A stretch of 64,000 nt of DNA, taken from the NCBI GenBank assembly GCA_000729835.1, contig JFHB01000031.1, positions 62,001 through 126,000 of the forward strand. The letters run 5' to 3'. The DNA is from Atkinsonella hypoxylon. Its lineage: Eukaryota > Ascomycota > Sordariomycetes > Hypocreales > Clavicipitaceae. The position numbers were made by a program, and so were the translations under genes. Under the pieces are notes generated by a model. That model made no database searches. It saw nothing but the letters and a program-made list of their open reading frames with translations, and was not told the origin of the DNA. Positions 36,065 to 48,360 of the stretch are shown here, piece after piece. Within the stretch, counting starts at the first letter, position 1; every line of letters begins with the position of its first letter.

Positions 36065-39000
36065 ATAAGCTAGAGGCGGGACACTTTGACAAATCAAGGC
36101 AGGCAGTTGTCCGGTTTCTAGAGATTGGCCGTGAGATATGGCCCCGAACCGTAAACCTCTCTCCCACACCAAATATTGGTTATTGGTTGGTTGTCCTCGA
36201 GAAACGGAAACCACAAGCTTCATCAACCGAGACACACGCCGCATTCTGAGGTCTTACAATGTCGCAGAAGAGCTTTGACGGGATTGCGAATTTTCTCGTA
36301 GGTATGGTCATATGCCCTCCAGCGTCGCGGATTGGAGTCGGCTTTTGAGGGCCACTCTCCTTTGTAATAATTTTTCCTTTCCCGCAACTGTTAGTGCGGC
36401 GATAAGGAAGGCTGAATCTTCAGCCTACTTTGGTCACGTATTAGCGGCGGGGGAAATCTTTACAACTAATAGAAGCTCGGAAGACCTCATGGCAGTTCAA
36501 CTTCTTTGAATTGCAACACCTCTCTCCTAAGTCGCAGGACATCTTAATGCCTCGACTCCATAAACGGGGTATTTAGGGCTTATCAGAAGCTAACTAGCTT
36601 CAGATCAACTGTGTCTACAATGGGTCGCAGTCAAGTCCGGAGGATATTCGTTGCTAAAATTGGATGTTGCCACGCCACAAGTACTCCTATATCCCGTGCG
36701 ACAATATACGTTATGATTTTGTAGATTTCCACATTACGTCAATTAAAACAAAGAACAGTCTTTCTTTGAGAACTTTCGCAATATCATAAATTACCAGAAG
36801 AAGAATTAGGGTCTTTACAAAAGACAGCGGACTCATAGAATGTAAGTAAAAGGCTTCCCCTTTTAAACGCATCGCTATAGTGTTGCAAGTGTATAGAATG
36901 AACCCCAAATAAGTAGACTATTTGACATGCCAAGCAATTGCGCTTAAATGCGCACAGCGATCGACATCATGTTTCACGTGGCTTAATGTGCCTCCAATCG
37001 AGCAAATACTATCTTGCTATGAACCTAGGCGAAATACCTTGAACCAACATGTTTTAGATTCCGCTACAGAGCTAAGAAGGTCTGCTCCCAACTCTTCCTC
37101 CAGATCTAGGAAGTATACTGACGCCTGAGTATCATGCCAGTTCAAGAACAACCCCGGCGAGCCCGAATAGGCATGCTCTATTGCGTTTGTTACAAACGGG
37201 ACCTACCCAGGTTCCTAGCACAGTCGTATTGTCGTTTACAGTACAATAAGTAGTATTGTTTATCTCCTCGCTAAGGCTAGAATGGGGCTGCGCTGATTCA
37301 AACCCAATTCACTTTTGCCTTCCAATATTGTTTGCTAGAAATTGAGACACGTATTGTGGATATAGCCGAACGAACAATAGCACCCAGGCAAAGTCGGTCA
37401 GGTCAGTCTCTTACTTCCGCTCTGATCAATGGCAGATACTATCCTGCACCCGTACGTTATTTCGTGAATCTTGACGTCTTTCTACCTCTATGCATTTTTT
37501 ACTCAGCCAGCCACACGGCTCGGTGGACGGTACAAAAAGTCACCCGCTCCTCCGGCACAGACAAAAGAGACCGTCATTTGACGCACATGTGAATGAACAC
37601 TCTTGTTTGGCTTCCGCTATGCATAGCGCTCCGGCCATCTGGAGGTCAGAGCTCCCTGGCGATGGGCGGGTAAGACGACGATGCTTTGATATACGGAAAG
37701 AATCACCATGCATAGAATTGCAACTCGGTCTGAGTCACGGCATTACGGTGTGCCTTTGACTGTTAAAGCGGATTTGCTTACTCTGGCTTGGCACTCACGA
37801 GGTGCGTACCGAAGTGAATCGAAGGAGGGGCGGAGGGTATCCGTTGATCCAGGACATGATACAGAAATGCCATCGCGTGCACGAATGATTTATTATCCTT
37901 GAAGACTCTGACATACGGGAGAAGTTACTTAAGGCCGCAACAGGTTCAAGGTCAAGACTTCTTGTCCGCTGAAGATTGGAAGCATTGTCCCAGCTTCGCC
38001 CCTGAGCCTTACGTTGTGTATCAGAAACGGAACGAGCTGTATAAAAAAGCATCTGGCATATACGGGGATTCTTAATCAATGCGTTGTACTACCTCTCATG
38101 ACAGTTGAAGGCACGCGAAAGAGGTTTTTCGCGGAATCAGAAAGGATTATCTGGCTTGAGTATTGTACAAGAGTAATATACTGTGATACTATGTAAATTC
38201 TGCTGAGCTCGGCCCTCTGCTTTAGAAAATGATAGAGGATGGCATACAATGGTAAAAGATGAACCATTGGTACTACAGACCCATTGTAAGTTCATCTAAA
38301 ATGTATAGAAGGACTTGAAGTAATAATGTCATTCCTCACCCCTGCCGAGTGATTATTGCACCCAGTCCTGGTCGCAAAAAGAGGGGATCTTGCTGTTGAT
38401 AATCAAGAGTTAGGAAGTCACAAGCCAGAGGGTATAGAACTCTTCGAGTCCCAATCAAGGAAGCTAATTCATAAAGGGGTGATCAAGTGTCTCATAGGTC
38501 GAAATCGTATAGCAATGAGGTATGCTCTAAACTAGATGGTGGAGGTAGTTTCAAGGGCAGCAACCAAGAGCATTGACAATACTGAGTCAAACATGCATCT
38601 ATCTCCTTACTACCGCAATGGCTCAAACCGAGTATCCTGGCATTGATAAAGAGATTATGTTTTTTAACCCTATTCTCCCGTCAGCCCGTGCATCCAAGTG
38701 TTTCTACTTCAGCCCTCTGACGTAAACACGTTCGCTATTGTCATGTCTTGCATTTCGACAAGTAATCAAGCAAAGGCCGACGTATTAAGAGGTGAGGCAT
38801 TCGGAGATGCAGCCGGGACCTCGGAAGAGAGCTGATGCCAGCGTACCCCTTTCCCAATAAGTTATTGCCCTGGTCCTATTGTCAATCTGCTGATACGACG
38901 GGAAGCTACAGCCCCATCGACCGGGATTCGTAGTCCCGGGGGCGGAGTTCCCCAAAGACCGAAGCACATCGGGGATGGAGACCGCACTGGAAAGCTATGG

Positions 39001-42000
39001 TTACCAAGTTTGTTGGTAGTCCATACGACTACGACCCGTGCTGGTCGAAGACAATAGTTGAGATTTCATTTCCAGGATTTCAGCTACTAATCAGCCTTAT
39101 CATCCGGATCTCCAGTCTGAAAGCCGGGTATGCTCGACACCGACTGTTCCGCCGGCGATCAAGTTCCAAAGAATGATTGAGATGCTGATCTCGCTCGCCT
39201 GTCACAAAGGCGGTGCGCAAAACGGTGTTTCTTCTTCTGCGAGGAGTGCGCAACAGCCAGAGCCATCGGGCGTTTGCGAAGCCCCTTGTACCACATTGTC
39301 GGTACCGAAGGCGTCATGCTGGTGTGTCTGTAACACGAAATGGGAGTGCAACAATTTGTGGAAAAAATGATGCTGTGCGTATCGATGTCCACAATGCACC
39401 CATGATGGATGTGGAGGGTGTGAAAGAGTAAGATTTGGCGCTTGCTGTGCTTGTGGCTTGAACCAAATGGCCGAGAAGATAGGGGGTTGTCGTGGCGTTG
39501 CTTCGTTCATCGCATTCGTTCCAGATACCAAGTATGCGTCACGACCTGGGATCGATCAACCCCAATGAGGAAATATAAAGTTATCCGAACCAATTTGAGT
39601 GTTAGTGCTGGAGACGTGATGGATTCAGGGCCCGCTGATTACTGCAGTCTTGTCAACCTTTCATGACGAATTGCGACTTTCCGAAGCGGAATATAAACTA
39701 CGAAAGAGTGGTCAGGCATTTCTCCGGTGTTTTCTTACTATTGGCAACGAAATTTGAAATGAAACGCTGTAGGCAAGTCAAACAGGCCAAGAAGTGTACC
39801 CGTCCGCAAGCCTAGGAACATTCATCTCTAACAGCGAAACAACATGTATTGGAGTTGGAAGATCTGGTATAACAAGGCGGACCGGTGAAGTTTATCACCA
39901 CGTCATAGCATTGACATTCCACACAGATATGTTGTTGCAGATTGTAAGAAACTGGCCGTAACCAAGCCATGTGCCATAGGACTGGATTTGTCCCCTCCCT
40001 CCATCGATGGTCCGTGATTTTGAGGGCGGGAAACAAGGGACGAGTCGCAAAATCAGCTTGGTAAGAGGAACGGCACCTTCCCTGTCTTGTGTCAAACCTT
40101 TCCCACTAGCGCCTACAACTGGTTCCGACAGCTTGGAAGACGAAATGAGTAAGGCGTCAAGGACGGGATTGGCAAACTCACTAGCGCGGCACTGAGACTC
40201 GAGGGCCAGGTGCCAAGAAAGCGGCTATGATGTGGGTGGTGCCAAACGAAGTGCGAGCAATTTTGAAAAAAAAAAAAAAAAGTCGTGTAAAAGAGTCAGT
40301 ATGGCGCCTCAAGCGAAGGTTTTGCCGTCAAGCTGTTGATGCCTTGGGCTTCGATCGGCGCAATGTTTGACTTTCGCACTTATGAGTCGTCTGAACAGGA
40401 AACAAGACAGGCGGGCATAAGTCTGTCTAAGCCGTGAAGATATTGCTTCATTAGTTCCTGGTAGAAAATTCAGACCGTTTTGTGAGGTCGACAGAGACAG
40501 ATCCAGGGACGGAAGGACTGGGAAGTAGTTCCAGGAAGCCATGATGTTGGCACCCGTTTCACAAGATATTGTGGCGGATGGAACTGGGAAGGACCGCCTC
40601 TGCAGTCGAACGAAGCAGGGCGACTCGACTCCACCGATGCAAGGTGGCGGGCGCTATTCCCAATCTGGAGGTCAATGGGCTTGAAACCTCAGCCTCATCT
40701 CGACAACAATAGGAACTGCGGCCACGGACAATAGCATCCAACACATCAACGACTGCCACGTCCATCAGCTGGTCCCTCATATCCGCCCTTTGTCTACCTT
40801 CTACCACTTACGGAGGACATGGCACATGGTGCCGCCATCGCCCGGCTCTGGATTCCTTTCTCCGCGCCGTTCTCCAGTAGTCACACAATGACCGTGCCGC
40901 ATACAACTTTCTTTCTCGCTTTCTCGCTTTCTCGCAGCAGTCCCATGCCGTTCATTCAATTCCCTCGGAGCCCCAGACAGCGACCAAGACGGCGACCCTG
41001 CGGTCGTCACGGAACCGACTTTCAGTATGCACCGCAGCATCTACCGTCTGGTACAGAATATACAGAATCAATATGACGATGCGGCATGCTTTGGACTTTG
41101 CTTTGGACAAATATTTCCGCCTGCGCCAATGAGGGTACTGCTACCCTTTTGTCTTGTCATTGTCCAAGCCCTTCGGTTTAATATATGGCTGTCTCCGTCG
41201 TTTTGCCTGGCGCAGCTTTTATCCTCAGCATCCTTCTCATGACTGTAGTATTGTACGCTCTGTGAATGCACGTCCGGTATTGAACTTGATACATTTTCCA
41301 GCCATGAGGCCTTTTTGCTCTTGTTCAGAAGGACGCATCCACTTGTTATGTAACCCTTCAAATAATGCTTCCGGACATTTCAGATGAAGTGTGACGACGT
41401 TGATCGCACATTTTGACAGTTTTGGAACGCCCGGTTTTCATTTTATGCACTTGAAACGCTTCGCGGTTATGAGAGCCCGCGTCGGCCTGACGAATCGGCG
41501 ATTAGCCCAGCGGCTTGTCTGTCTGTCACATTTCCTGCCTTGGCTGAATCTATATAGCTGGATAAGCGGAAGGCATTCACTCCAACCAAGTTGGACAAGG
41601 TTCAAGCAAGTACACTGAGACGTCGCCACGAGTCACAAGACGACCTCCAGTGGATTAAAAAAAAAAAAACAATGAGACGAACAACGTACTGGTACGCTAT
41701 TTCACAGTAATCATGAGCTACTCTCAAGCTGGATTTTATGTTTGCTTTCTGAAGAATTCTCTCTTCTCGAAACCAGTTCGCTGCACTCCCGGGAATGTCA
41801 CGAGGCATTTTGCTCGTCGCACACCCCATCTCTATCAGTCGCTCAATCTTTTTGTGGAGAGCGCGGAGCGAAGTGCTGGGTTCCATGCCAAGCCTGTCTC
41901 CTGCTGCCATCATGTAGTGGCACACGGTTAATGTATATGTCCATTGTGTATGTGGACAAAATGGACAAAATGGATAGAATGTGGACGATACTTTGGTTGG

Positions 42001-43345
42001 CTGGTTCGCCGTTCATTCAGGCCCGTCCATGCCAATTATGAGGACGCACAATCAGTATCGATTTCGCCCTGGCAGACTATACAATGGTAGTACAAATTGA
42101 CTTGTTTACCAGAGTGCCTCCAAAGGGCGTGCGGGAAAAGGTTTCAAAGCCAACACCCATCTCGGAACCCCGGATCTATGATGTCGCATGTCTCAAAAGC
42201 GGACAGGCATGGGGAGCTCGTCCTCAATAAGGACCAGGCGGTCTGGCGGTTAAAATGGAGTAACAACAAAGACCTTAAAAAAAAAAAGAAAGAAAAAAAA
42301 AAGACCGGGAGTGCTCTGCTCTTGGTGTTGGTTGCACGGGGATATTAGTCCGACCGTGCTACCCTGAGGGAACGGTCAAAGGGAGCGGGGGTATGACAAA
42401 TGACAGAGCAACCGTATGTTCCCATGAAGATGCCAACAATATATTATTTGGAGGGGCGTGTGGAACGAAGAGGGTCTGGAATCGGAAGATGGATACGGGC
42501 TTGGCCCGTTGTCCGTGCTCTGATCGGGATCTGCGACAGAACCCCGAGCAAGAAACAAATAATAATAACGATAATGATAAGAGAAAAAGAAAAACAGCCG
42601 CTTACAATAGAAGTGGGAAACGCAAGACCATTTCTCTGCGATGCAATCCCGAGTCATACATAATAGGATAATCTCTACAGCTGAGAAACACAAGGCAACA
42701 AGAGAGGGAAAAAAAAAAAACCGGAAAAAAAAGGATCATAAGAAAACCCCCTTCCCTCACTGAACCGACGCTAGTTATCTGGACAATTTCCCCAGTCTAT
42801 CTTCTATCACCTTGGCTGATGTCATTTCTCCCCAAATCATTCTTACATTGACCGGAGTGGAAGGATAGAAAACCCTGTTATTTTTAAACTATCGCCGCGC
42901 AGCCCATCACACCATCTCCTCCAGCTTGGCAGGCGGCTTAATACACGTTTTGGTGGCGTGAAACTTCTCTACCTGCCATCTTTATACGCGCCTATCACGG
43001 CAATAGTCTACCGAGCCGAGCAGCGACGGACGATTACAAATCTGAGCAGTGTTTTTTTTTTTGGCACGTTCATCACCAACGCCTTCACCCTTGAGACGGC
43101 AAGGGGCCTTTGCCGGTTCTGGCCAGAGTTTAGTTTTGGAGGGTTTAAGAATCTTCACATCTAGCCTTTGCATAGCCTTTCTTTTAAATTTCGTGGTCTC
43201 CCCTTTCGTTGAATCCTGATTCTCTTGCACGAAGTGCATCGTCCATACAAGTTTACAAATTCTACTCGAACCAAGCTTATCGAGCGAGCCGAGGCGCGAA
43301 CAAAACGATATTCCACAAGCCTCAACTTCTACCAAATACAGGCAC
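36065..43345. other. Gene-poor stretch downstream of the NRPS
   Basis: About 7.3 kb without a convincing gene on either strand. Open frames are short and lack motifs or plausible splice chains. It contains A-rich runs at 40266-40281, 42278-42302 and 42708-42731, a TTTCTCGC triplication (about 40911-40935) and a GGACAAAAT repeat (about 41953-41975). One stretch (37750-38075) looks like a decayed coding region and is listed separately. Confidence 0.5.
37750..38075 (+). pseudogene. Possible decayed coding relic, family unknown
   Basis: A protein-like reading runs CLLWLGTHEVRTEVN, GGYPLIQDMIQKCHRVHE, then TGA at 37886-37888 where Trp would fit, then FIILEDSDIREKLLKAAT. After one frame change near 37940 come QGQDFLSAEDWKHCPSF and PEPYVVYQKRNELYKKA, ending at TAA 38073-38075. 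I do not recognise the family. The amino-acid character is unlike random translation, but chance cannot be excluded. Confidence 0.25.
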
Positions 43346-43963
43346 ATGATGGAATCAACAACCGCCCCTGTTCTTAGCCTGCCGGGCATGTTCTCCAAAG
43401 AAATCAACGACCAACCATCTCCCCCACCGGCCTACACCCCTCCGCTGCGCTTTGATATCGCATCATTTCTCGCCTCAAGAGCAACAGCAACGCCCCCGCG
43501 CCAGTCCGTCTTGGTTGACCGATCGTTAGCCTCTCTGGTCACCACCGCCAGCCAGTCGGCGATGGACGCTGGAGAGCCCATCTACTCTGACGACTGCCCC
43601 CAGTCATGCATCTCCCTCCGGATCAACACATCCGTCAAAGTCTCCAGCAGCAACAATTATGTATGCATCAACGAGACCCCGGCGGAGCATGCTAACGCCA
43701 TTGCTCGCGCCGTCGTCCATGCCATCCAGGAAAACAGTTCCGGCCAATGTGGAATCCCTATGATTGATGAGGACGGTCGCCCAAGGCCTGTGAGAGTGGA
43801 GGTCGATGCCGGCCTCGAGGTCCACGGTGAAGCAAACGTGGTCGGAAATGAGAGCTTTGTAAAACATGTTCTCTGCCAGAGAGAGCAGCAGCGAGGATTA
43901 CGTCGTATCCTAGATGACGAGAGTGTGCCATCTTCACCTGCTAAGCGCAGACGGTCTGAGTAA
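43346..43963 (+). CDS. Conserved-looking hypothetical protein, 205 aa
   Basis: Intronless frame starting with two Met codons. The N-terminal third is Pro/Ser-rich (SPPPAYTPPLRF). The middle is a compact conserved-looking domain: CISLRINTSVKVSSSNNYVC, TPAEHANAIARAVVHAI, GQCGIPMIDEDGRPRPV and EVDAGLEVHGEANVVG. The C-terminus is basic, ending SPAKRRRSE, which could serve as a nuclear signal. I recall similar unnamed proteins in hypocrealean fungi but can name no function. GC-rich third positions, a long pyrimidine-rich leader upstream and a proper context at ATG support a real gene. Confidence 0.75.
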   Translation: MMESTTAPVLSLPGMFSKEINDQPSPPPAYTPPLRFDIASFLASRATATPPRQSVLVDRSLASLVTTASQSAMDAGEPIYSDDCPQSCISLRINTSVKVSSSNNYVCINETPAEHANAIARAVVHAIQENSSGQCGIPMIDEDGRPRPVRVEVDAGLEVHGEANVVGNESFVKHVLCQREQQRGLRRILDDESVPSSPAKRRRSE

Positions 43964-45206
43964 CTTCAGTCTCGTACACTTGGCTTCCGTCATCACCTTT
44001 TACTCTTTTCTCTTATGTTCCCCAGCCACCACATTACTGGTCTACTTGGGTTTGTTGTACGTTACTTCTTTGCCTCCAAGGAGCATATTTACGGAGTATT
44101 GGGATACCCATTGGTCGCGCTATGAAAGAGGGACAGCGTGTATGTTTTGTCTTTTCGTTGTATGCTGCGCTACGTCTCTGCGTCAGTAAATGAAAATAAT
44201 GGGAGTGTTTCAGACTTACCATCAATCCAAATGAATGCGATACAGTCCATCTCATGGTGTTGTGACTTTCGTAATCGAGTATATCCGTGATGCTTGATCG
44301 CCAATTCTATAAGTCGACTACAGAGGACGTCCTGACCCTTCTCAGCAACCGGATTGAGGTGGGGGTTGAAGTGGGATTGTGCTAAGAGACTTTTCATGAA
44401 TAGTCTTCTCAGTCATGGATGGCCCTCTTTCTCGCCATCTCCAGCTGGCGTCGTTCACTAACAGTTTAGGGCGCGCCGCTCGGTCCTCACAAGCTGGGAG
44501 CCTATAAGGTCTCGTCCCAGCAGCTCGGATCCAGTTCGATCCTTGCCCGCATCAACATGAAGACGAACCTCCGTATTGCCGGAAACTATTGTCGCCAGTT
44601 CCTCATTTGTCTGCTCCATATAAATCAGGCAGTATGTTCGCTGCAAATGTAACTGCACATCGAACAGACTCCTCTCCATATCCCGGGAACTCACGCATCA
44701 CTCGCTTGACTTCGTATAGTTGATGTGTTGGGTCGTCTTTTCGATCTGCACATCACCAACGTGTCGGCGGTTTCTCGCATTGCGTACGACTAGACGTCAC
44801 CGTGATCACGGAGTTTTCATTCGGCAATTTCCACAAAATATTTCGTGGCTTTCCTTTCGGTATCAATAGTCGGCCGCACTGCCAACAGACAATCTTAGTG
44901 ACCATGGACGTAGAAGACGTTTTCAGCTCGGCCCCTCTGCCCCTCTTCGCCAGAAGCTCTGCCACCTCTGTTGAGGCTGTCCTGTCCGCGTGCGTAGAAT
45001 TGGCCCACTGCCCGCTCATCAGCCACCTTATCTGACAAAAAATGTCTTGGTCTGGTCACAATAGCTGCCGGGGAGGCGGAAATAATGCTCACCTTTCTTC
45101 CTTGCTCCAGGATTTCGCACTAACCGCTGCACTATTGATTATGAACTCGCCTAATAGTCCGATCGCGCACAGTATCACAGCCAGCTTCGCGACCCTACAA
45201 CTGACA
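43964..45206. other. Intergenic
   Basis: 3' flank of the hypothetical gene, with TACGGAGTA at 44090-44098, and the upstream region of the PI-PLC-like gene. The PI-PLC frame is open upstream to 45042. A minus-strand frame at 44753-45019 has no motif. No gene is supported. Confidence 0.5.
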
Positions 45207-46607
45207 ATGGCCAACTTCACCATTCGCAACTTGACTATTCATCCGATCGAGCTCATCCATGTCCAGCGGTTCGAAAGTCAAAAGATCAAGCAGGGCTCAG
45301 TCTTGGCCAATGTTACATCTACACTCATTGGCTTCTTGAATGCCACTGAAACAATCAACCACGAGATCCAACCCAAAGGTGACTCAATTAGGAATGACGA
45401 TGTATCCTTCCAAGTCGGGCCTTTCCAGTCTAAGGAGACGGATGTTCGATCAGCAGATATTGGCAATGAAGTCGTGCGGTTGACGTTCAAGACTGAGCAT
45501 CACCGCTACGAAACTGATATCCCAAGCCCGAGCACCAAATCAGCTGTGATGAAGAAGCTGGATGATGGCCCACATGATCTCACCGTCGTCTACGTACCCA
45601 ATGGCGCCTTGGTCGCTATGTTCTCATCTGCCAAGCTCCATGCATGGATGCAGGAGCTTCAAGACGAATGGCCCCTTACCGTGCTCTCTGTTCCGGGCAC
45701 TCACAACTCACCTACCTGCTACATGGCCTTGCCTTCTGTTCGCTGTCAGGCGGTTGGCGTCCCGGAACAGCTGCAGAATGGTGTTCGATTCTTGGACATA
45801 CGTGTTTCAGCAAATACCGATAATGATGAGCTCACCCTTGTTCACAGTGCATTTCCTATCTCATTGACCGGAAGCAAATATTTCGCCGATATGCTTGAGG
45901 ATATCTACGGATTCCTGGAACAGAACCCTAGTGAAACTGTCATTATGAGCGTCAAGCGTGAGGGTACTGGGAAGGGTAGTGATGGTCAAATGGGCCATTA
46001 CCTCAAGCATAGCTACGTGGACAAACGAGGTGATCGCTGGTGGACAGATCCAAGAGTTCCCACTTTAGGTGAGGCGCGTGGCAAAATTGTTCTCGTTCGC
46101 CGATTCGGCCTGGATGAAGAGATGAGAAATGATGGCTATGGCTTGGATGCACAAGAGTGGCCGGACAACTGCGAGGATGGTATGGTAGGTGGCGGTGGTA
46201 TCCATATCCAGGATTTCTATGAGATTTCCGAAAGCCAAAACATTGAAAAGAAGATAGAGTATAGTCGCGGACACCTAGAACGCGCGGCAGAACAGGCTTT
46301 TGCCCTCGCTGGAATGCCTGACCACGACCCGAATGCGCAACCTCCGCCTTTCTTCATCAACTTCTTGAGTGCTAGCAATTTCTTCAATGCTACTTGCTGG
46401 CCCGAACGAATCGCAGCTAAGGTAAATCCTGCGGTGATTGAATACCTTTGTGGAAGACACGGCGAGGAAGGCAAGGGCCCGCATCAATTGAGGGTAGGTT
46501 CAGCCGGTACTGGTATCGTCATTACCGACTGGGTGGGTGCAAACGACAACTGGGACCTTGTTCGATGTATAGTTGGTATGAATGCTCGCCTTCAACACAG
46601 AAGATAG
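45207..46607 (+). CDS. PI-PLC X-domain protein (phosphatidylinositol phosphodiesterase-like)
   Basis: Bacterial-type PI-specific phospholipase C fold, which cleaves phosphatidylinositol to diacylglycerol and cyclic inositol phosphate. The start at 45207 gives 466 aa beginning MANFTIRNLTIHPIEL, the usual start of fungal relatives; an in-frame ATG also exists at 45042. Residues 1-130 form a beta-rich N-terminal domain. The X domain follows with the first catalytic His166 in SVPGTHNSPTCY, then GVRFLDIRV, the second His213 in LVHSAFPIS, IYGFLEQNPSETVIMSVKRE and TDWVGANDNW near the end. The second His is followed by Ser rather than the more usual Gly. No signal peptide or anchor is seen, so a cytosolic protein is likely. 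Enzyme activity on PI is inferred. Confidence 0.87.
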   Translation: MANFTIRNLTIHPIELIHVQRFESQKIKQGSVLANVTSTLIGFLNATETINHEIQPKGDSIRNDDVSFQVGPFQSKETDVRSADIGNEVVRLTFKTEHHRYETDIPSPSTKSAVMKKLDDGPHDLTVVYVPNGALVAMFSSAKLHAWMQELQDEWPLTVLSVPGTHNSPTCYMALPSVRCQAVGVPEQLQNGVRFLDIRVSANTDNDELTLVHSAFPISLTGSKYFADMLEDIYGFLEQNPSETVIMSVKREGTGKGSDGQMGHYLKHSYVDKRGDRWWTDPRVPTLGEARGKIVLVRRFGLDEEMRNDGYGLDAQEWPDNCEDGMVGGGGIHIQDFYEISESQNIEKKIEYSRGHLERAAEQAFALAGMPDHDPNAQPPPFFINFLSASNFFNATCWPERIAAKVNPAVIEYLCGRHGEEGKGPHQLRVGSAGTGIVITDWVGANDNWDLVRCIVGMNARLQHRR

Positions 46608-48360
46608 AGATGGTCGGTTCGTTATGAGAAAAATATGTAACTGAAACAATGATTTGGGATCCACAATTTTGCAACTGAAAATAGAACTTAGAATAAATCT
46701 TTATTTTGAATCTTAGCTATGGGGGTGCCCTTTCAATTCACGATAGAAGCGTCAAGGGCAAATCTGTGAGGACAATGTCGTTAGCGAGTGTGCCACCAAA
46801 CAATTGCGACAATGTTAGGAGTTGCGATAACGCCAAATCAGTTCTCCAAGGTGAAATCAGTCGGTTGTTCATCACGATGAACTCAGCTAGAGCTAATAAC
46901 ATAGGTCATCCTAATGGCGGGTTGAAATTAAGCAGCAGGAATCGAGGGCTTACCAACATGATTTCAGACACGATGTGCCAGCTTAATGTTTCTCTATATC
47001 TATTCAGCATCGTGGTCAGACTTGTATGTGAACGACGCAGTTGATGCTAACAATCAGTGGTGTTGCTGAAGTCGCGTCAGTAATGATTTATGTAGGCTCG
47101 CGAGACTGGGCAGCACAACTTACAGACTCTATCAGAAGTTGCAGTTGTGTTCATATGCCAGCAACCAGATAGATTGTGGATCAAACAGTGTGAATACTTT
47201 GGAAAACTCATCATGATAGTCTTGATGTGTGGAGACAAATTGAACAATAAATTACCTATGTTGAACCATCCAAGTCAGTTCCGCGTTTCAACTAAAGCAT
47301 GAACAAATAGTGAGAGAACAAGGCCACAGTCAGGTGACGAAATGTCATCAAGAGGTCTCGTCAGTCTTCCACCACAAGGATTGTACGTCCTTGCTTTCAA
47401 GGGTGGGGACTGACGAGGCTCAATATGTCCGCCCGTTCGTTCAAATCCTCATCATAAGATGGCTGTGATCATAGGGTCGGTAATTGAGAATGAGTATACC
47501 TGTTAAGCTGAAATAATTAGCCACTTGCTTGTTGTGTTGCGAAAGGCACGTTACAGGTTTAACATGAAGAGCCTCCAATCAGACAAGGCTGAAACTTATT
47601 AACAACGTTATCCACATTATGTATTAAGTATGAGGAATCCCTAAGGTGTCGGTTTGTTCATCATATGGAGGTAGGTTCAGGGTTAAATCGAGCAGAAATG
47701 ACCATTGACGAACCTTTAAACGCGATGACTTTTCGTTTCGTGACGACTCGAGCGCATGCTAGCACATGTCCCTTCTCCTTGAATTAGCTGGGTTCTTAGC
47801 CGGTCTTGTTGCAACATGTGAAATTTTACAAAGCTTCCTCAGTGTAATTCTAGAGTATGATAGATCACCACGGTGCTGGTCTGAATTGGATTGTTCGTGT
47901 GAAGAATTCATCACAGAAAGCAGAAGTCAAAATGAAGGAAAATCTTTGTGCTTACCGATTTGTTATCACTGCATTGCAGTCTTTTGGACGGTCGAGCACT
48001 TGCTCTCTGCCCAGAGCACGCCTTGCGGTGCCATGAGTTAAGAAGAATAACTTGGTCGAAAAGCTTAGCAGGAAATTTTTGTGTTAAGAAGATAGCAGAA
48101 ATGGGGTAGCTAATTTGAGTCTAACTACGGAGTATATTTGGTTAAATGCATGCCCAACCACATTGTGGCGCTCTCTATGTGGCGGTGTACCAGACCCTTC
48201 CCAAAATGGATGTGCGTGGCGAACCCCATAAATCTGGTTGGTATAAGTGAATGTCATCGAAGGCAGAGCCACAAGGCATGAACCTGCTCCTGTATTGCTG
48301 CGAATCCGTTCTTCTCGTCCACCTCATCACCAACAGAGGAGAGGAACAAGATTGCACATC
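46608..48360. other. Intergenic
   Basis: 1.75 kb without a supported gene. It carries the 3' flank of the PI-PLC gene (AATAAA at 46692-46697) and TACGGAGTA at 48126-48134. The frame of the next gene is open from 48247, but its natural start is 48361. Confidence 0.5.

Noticed and set aside
39202..39531. Minus-strand frame of 109 codons in the gene-poor stretch
   Set aside because: No conserved motif, overlapping frames of similar length on both strands, no splice partners.
42270..42310. A/G-rich tract as a terminator or array
   Set aside because: Simple A-rich microsatellite without periodic unit or hairpin.
47766..48041. Plus-strand frame with Cys pairs and a hydrophobic start
   Set aside because: Short, isolated, with no recognisable family; treated as chance.
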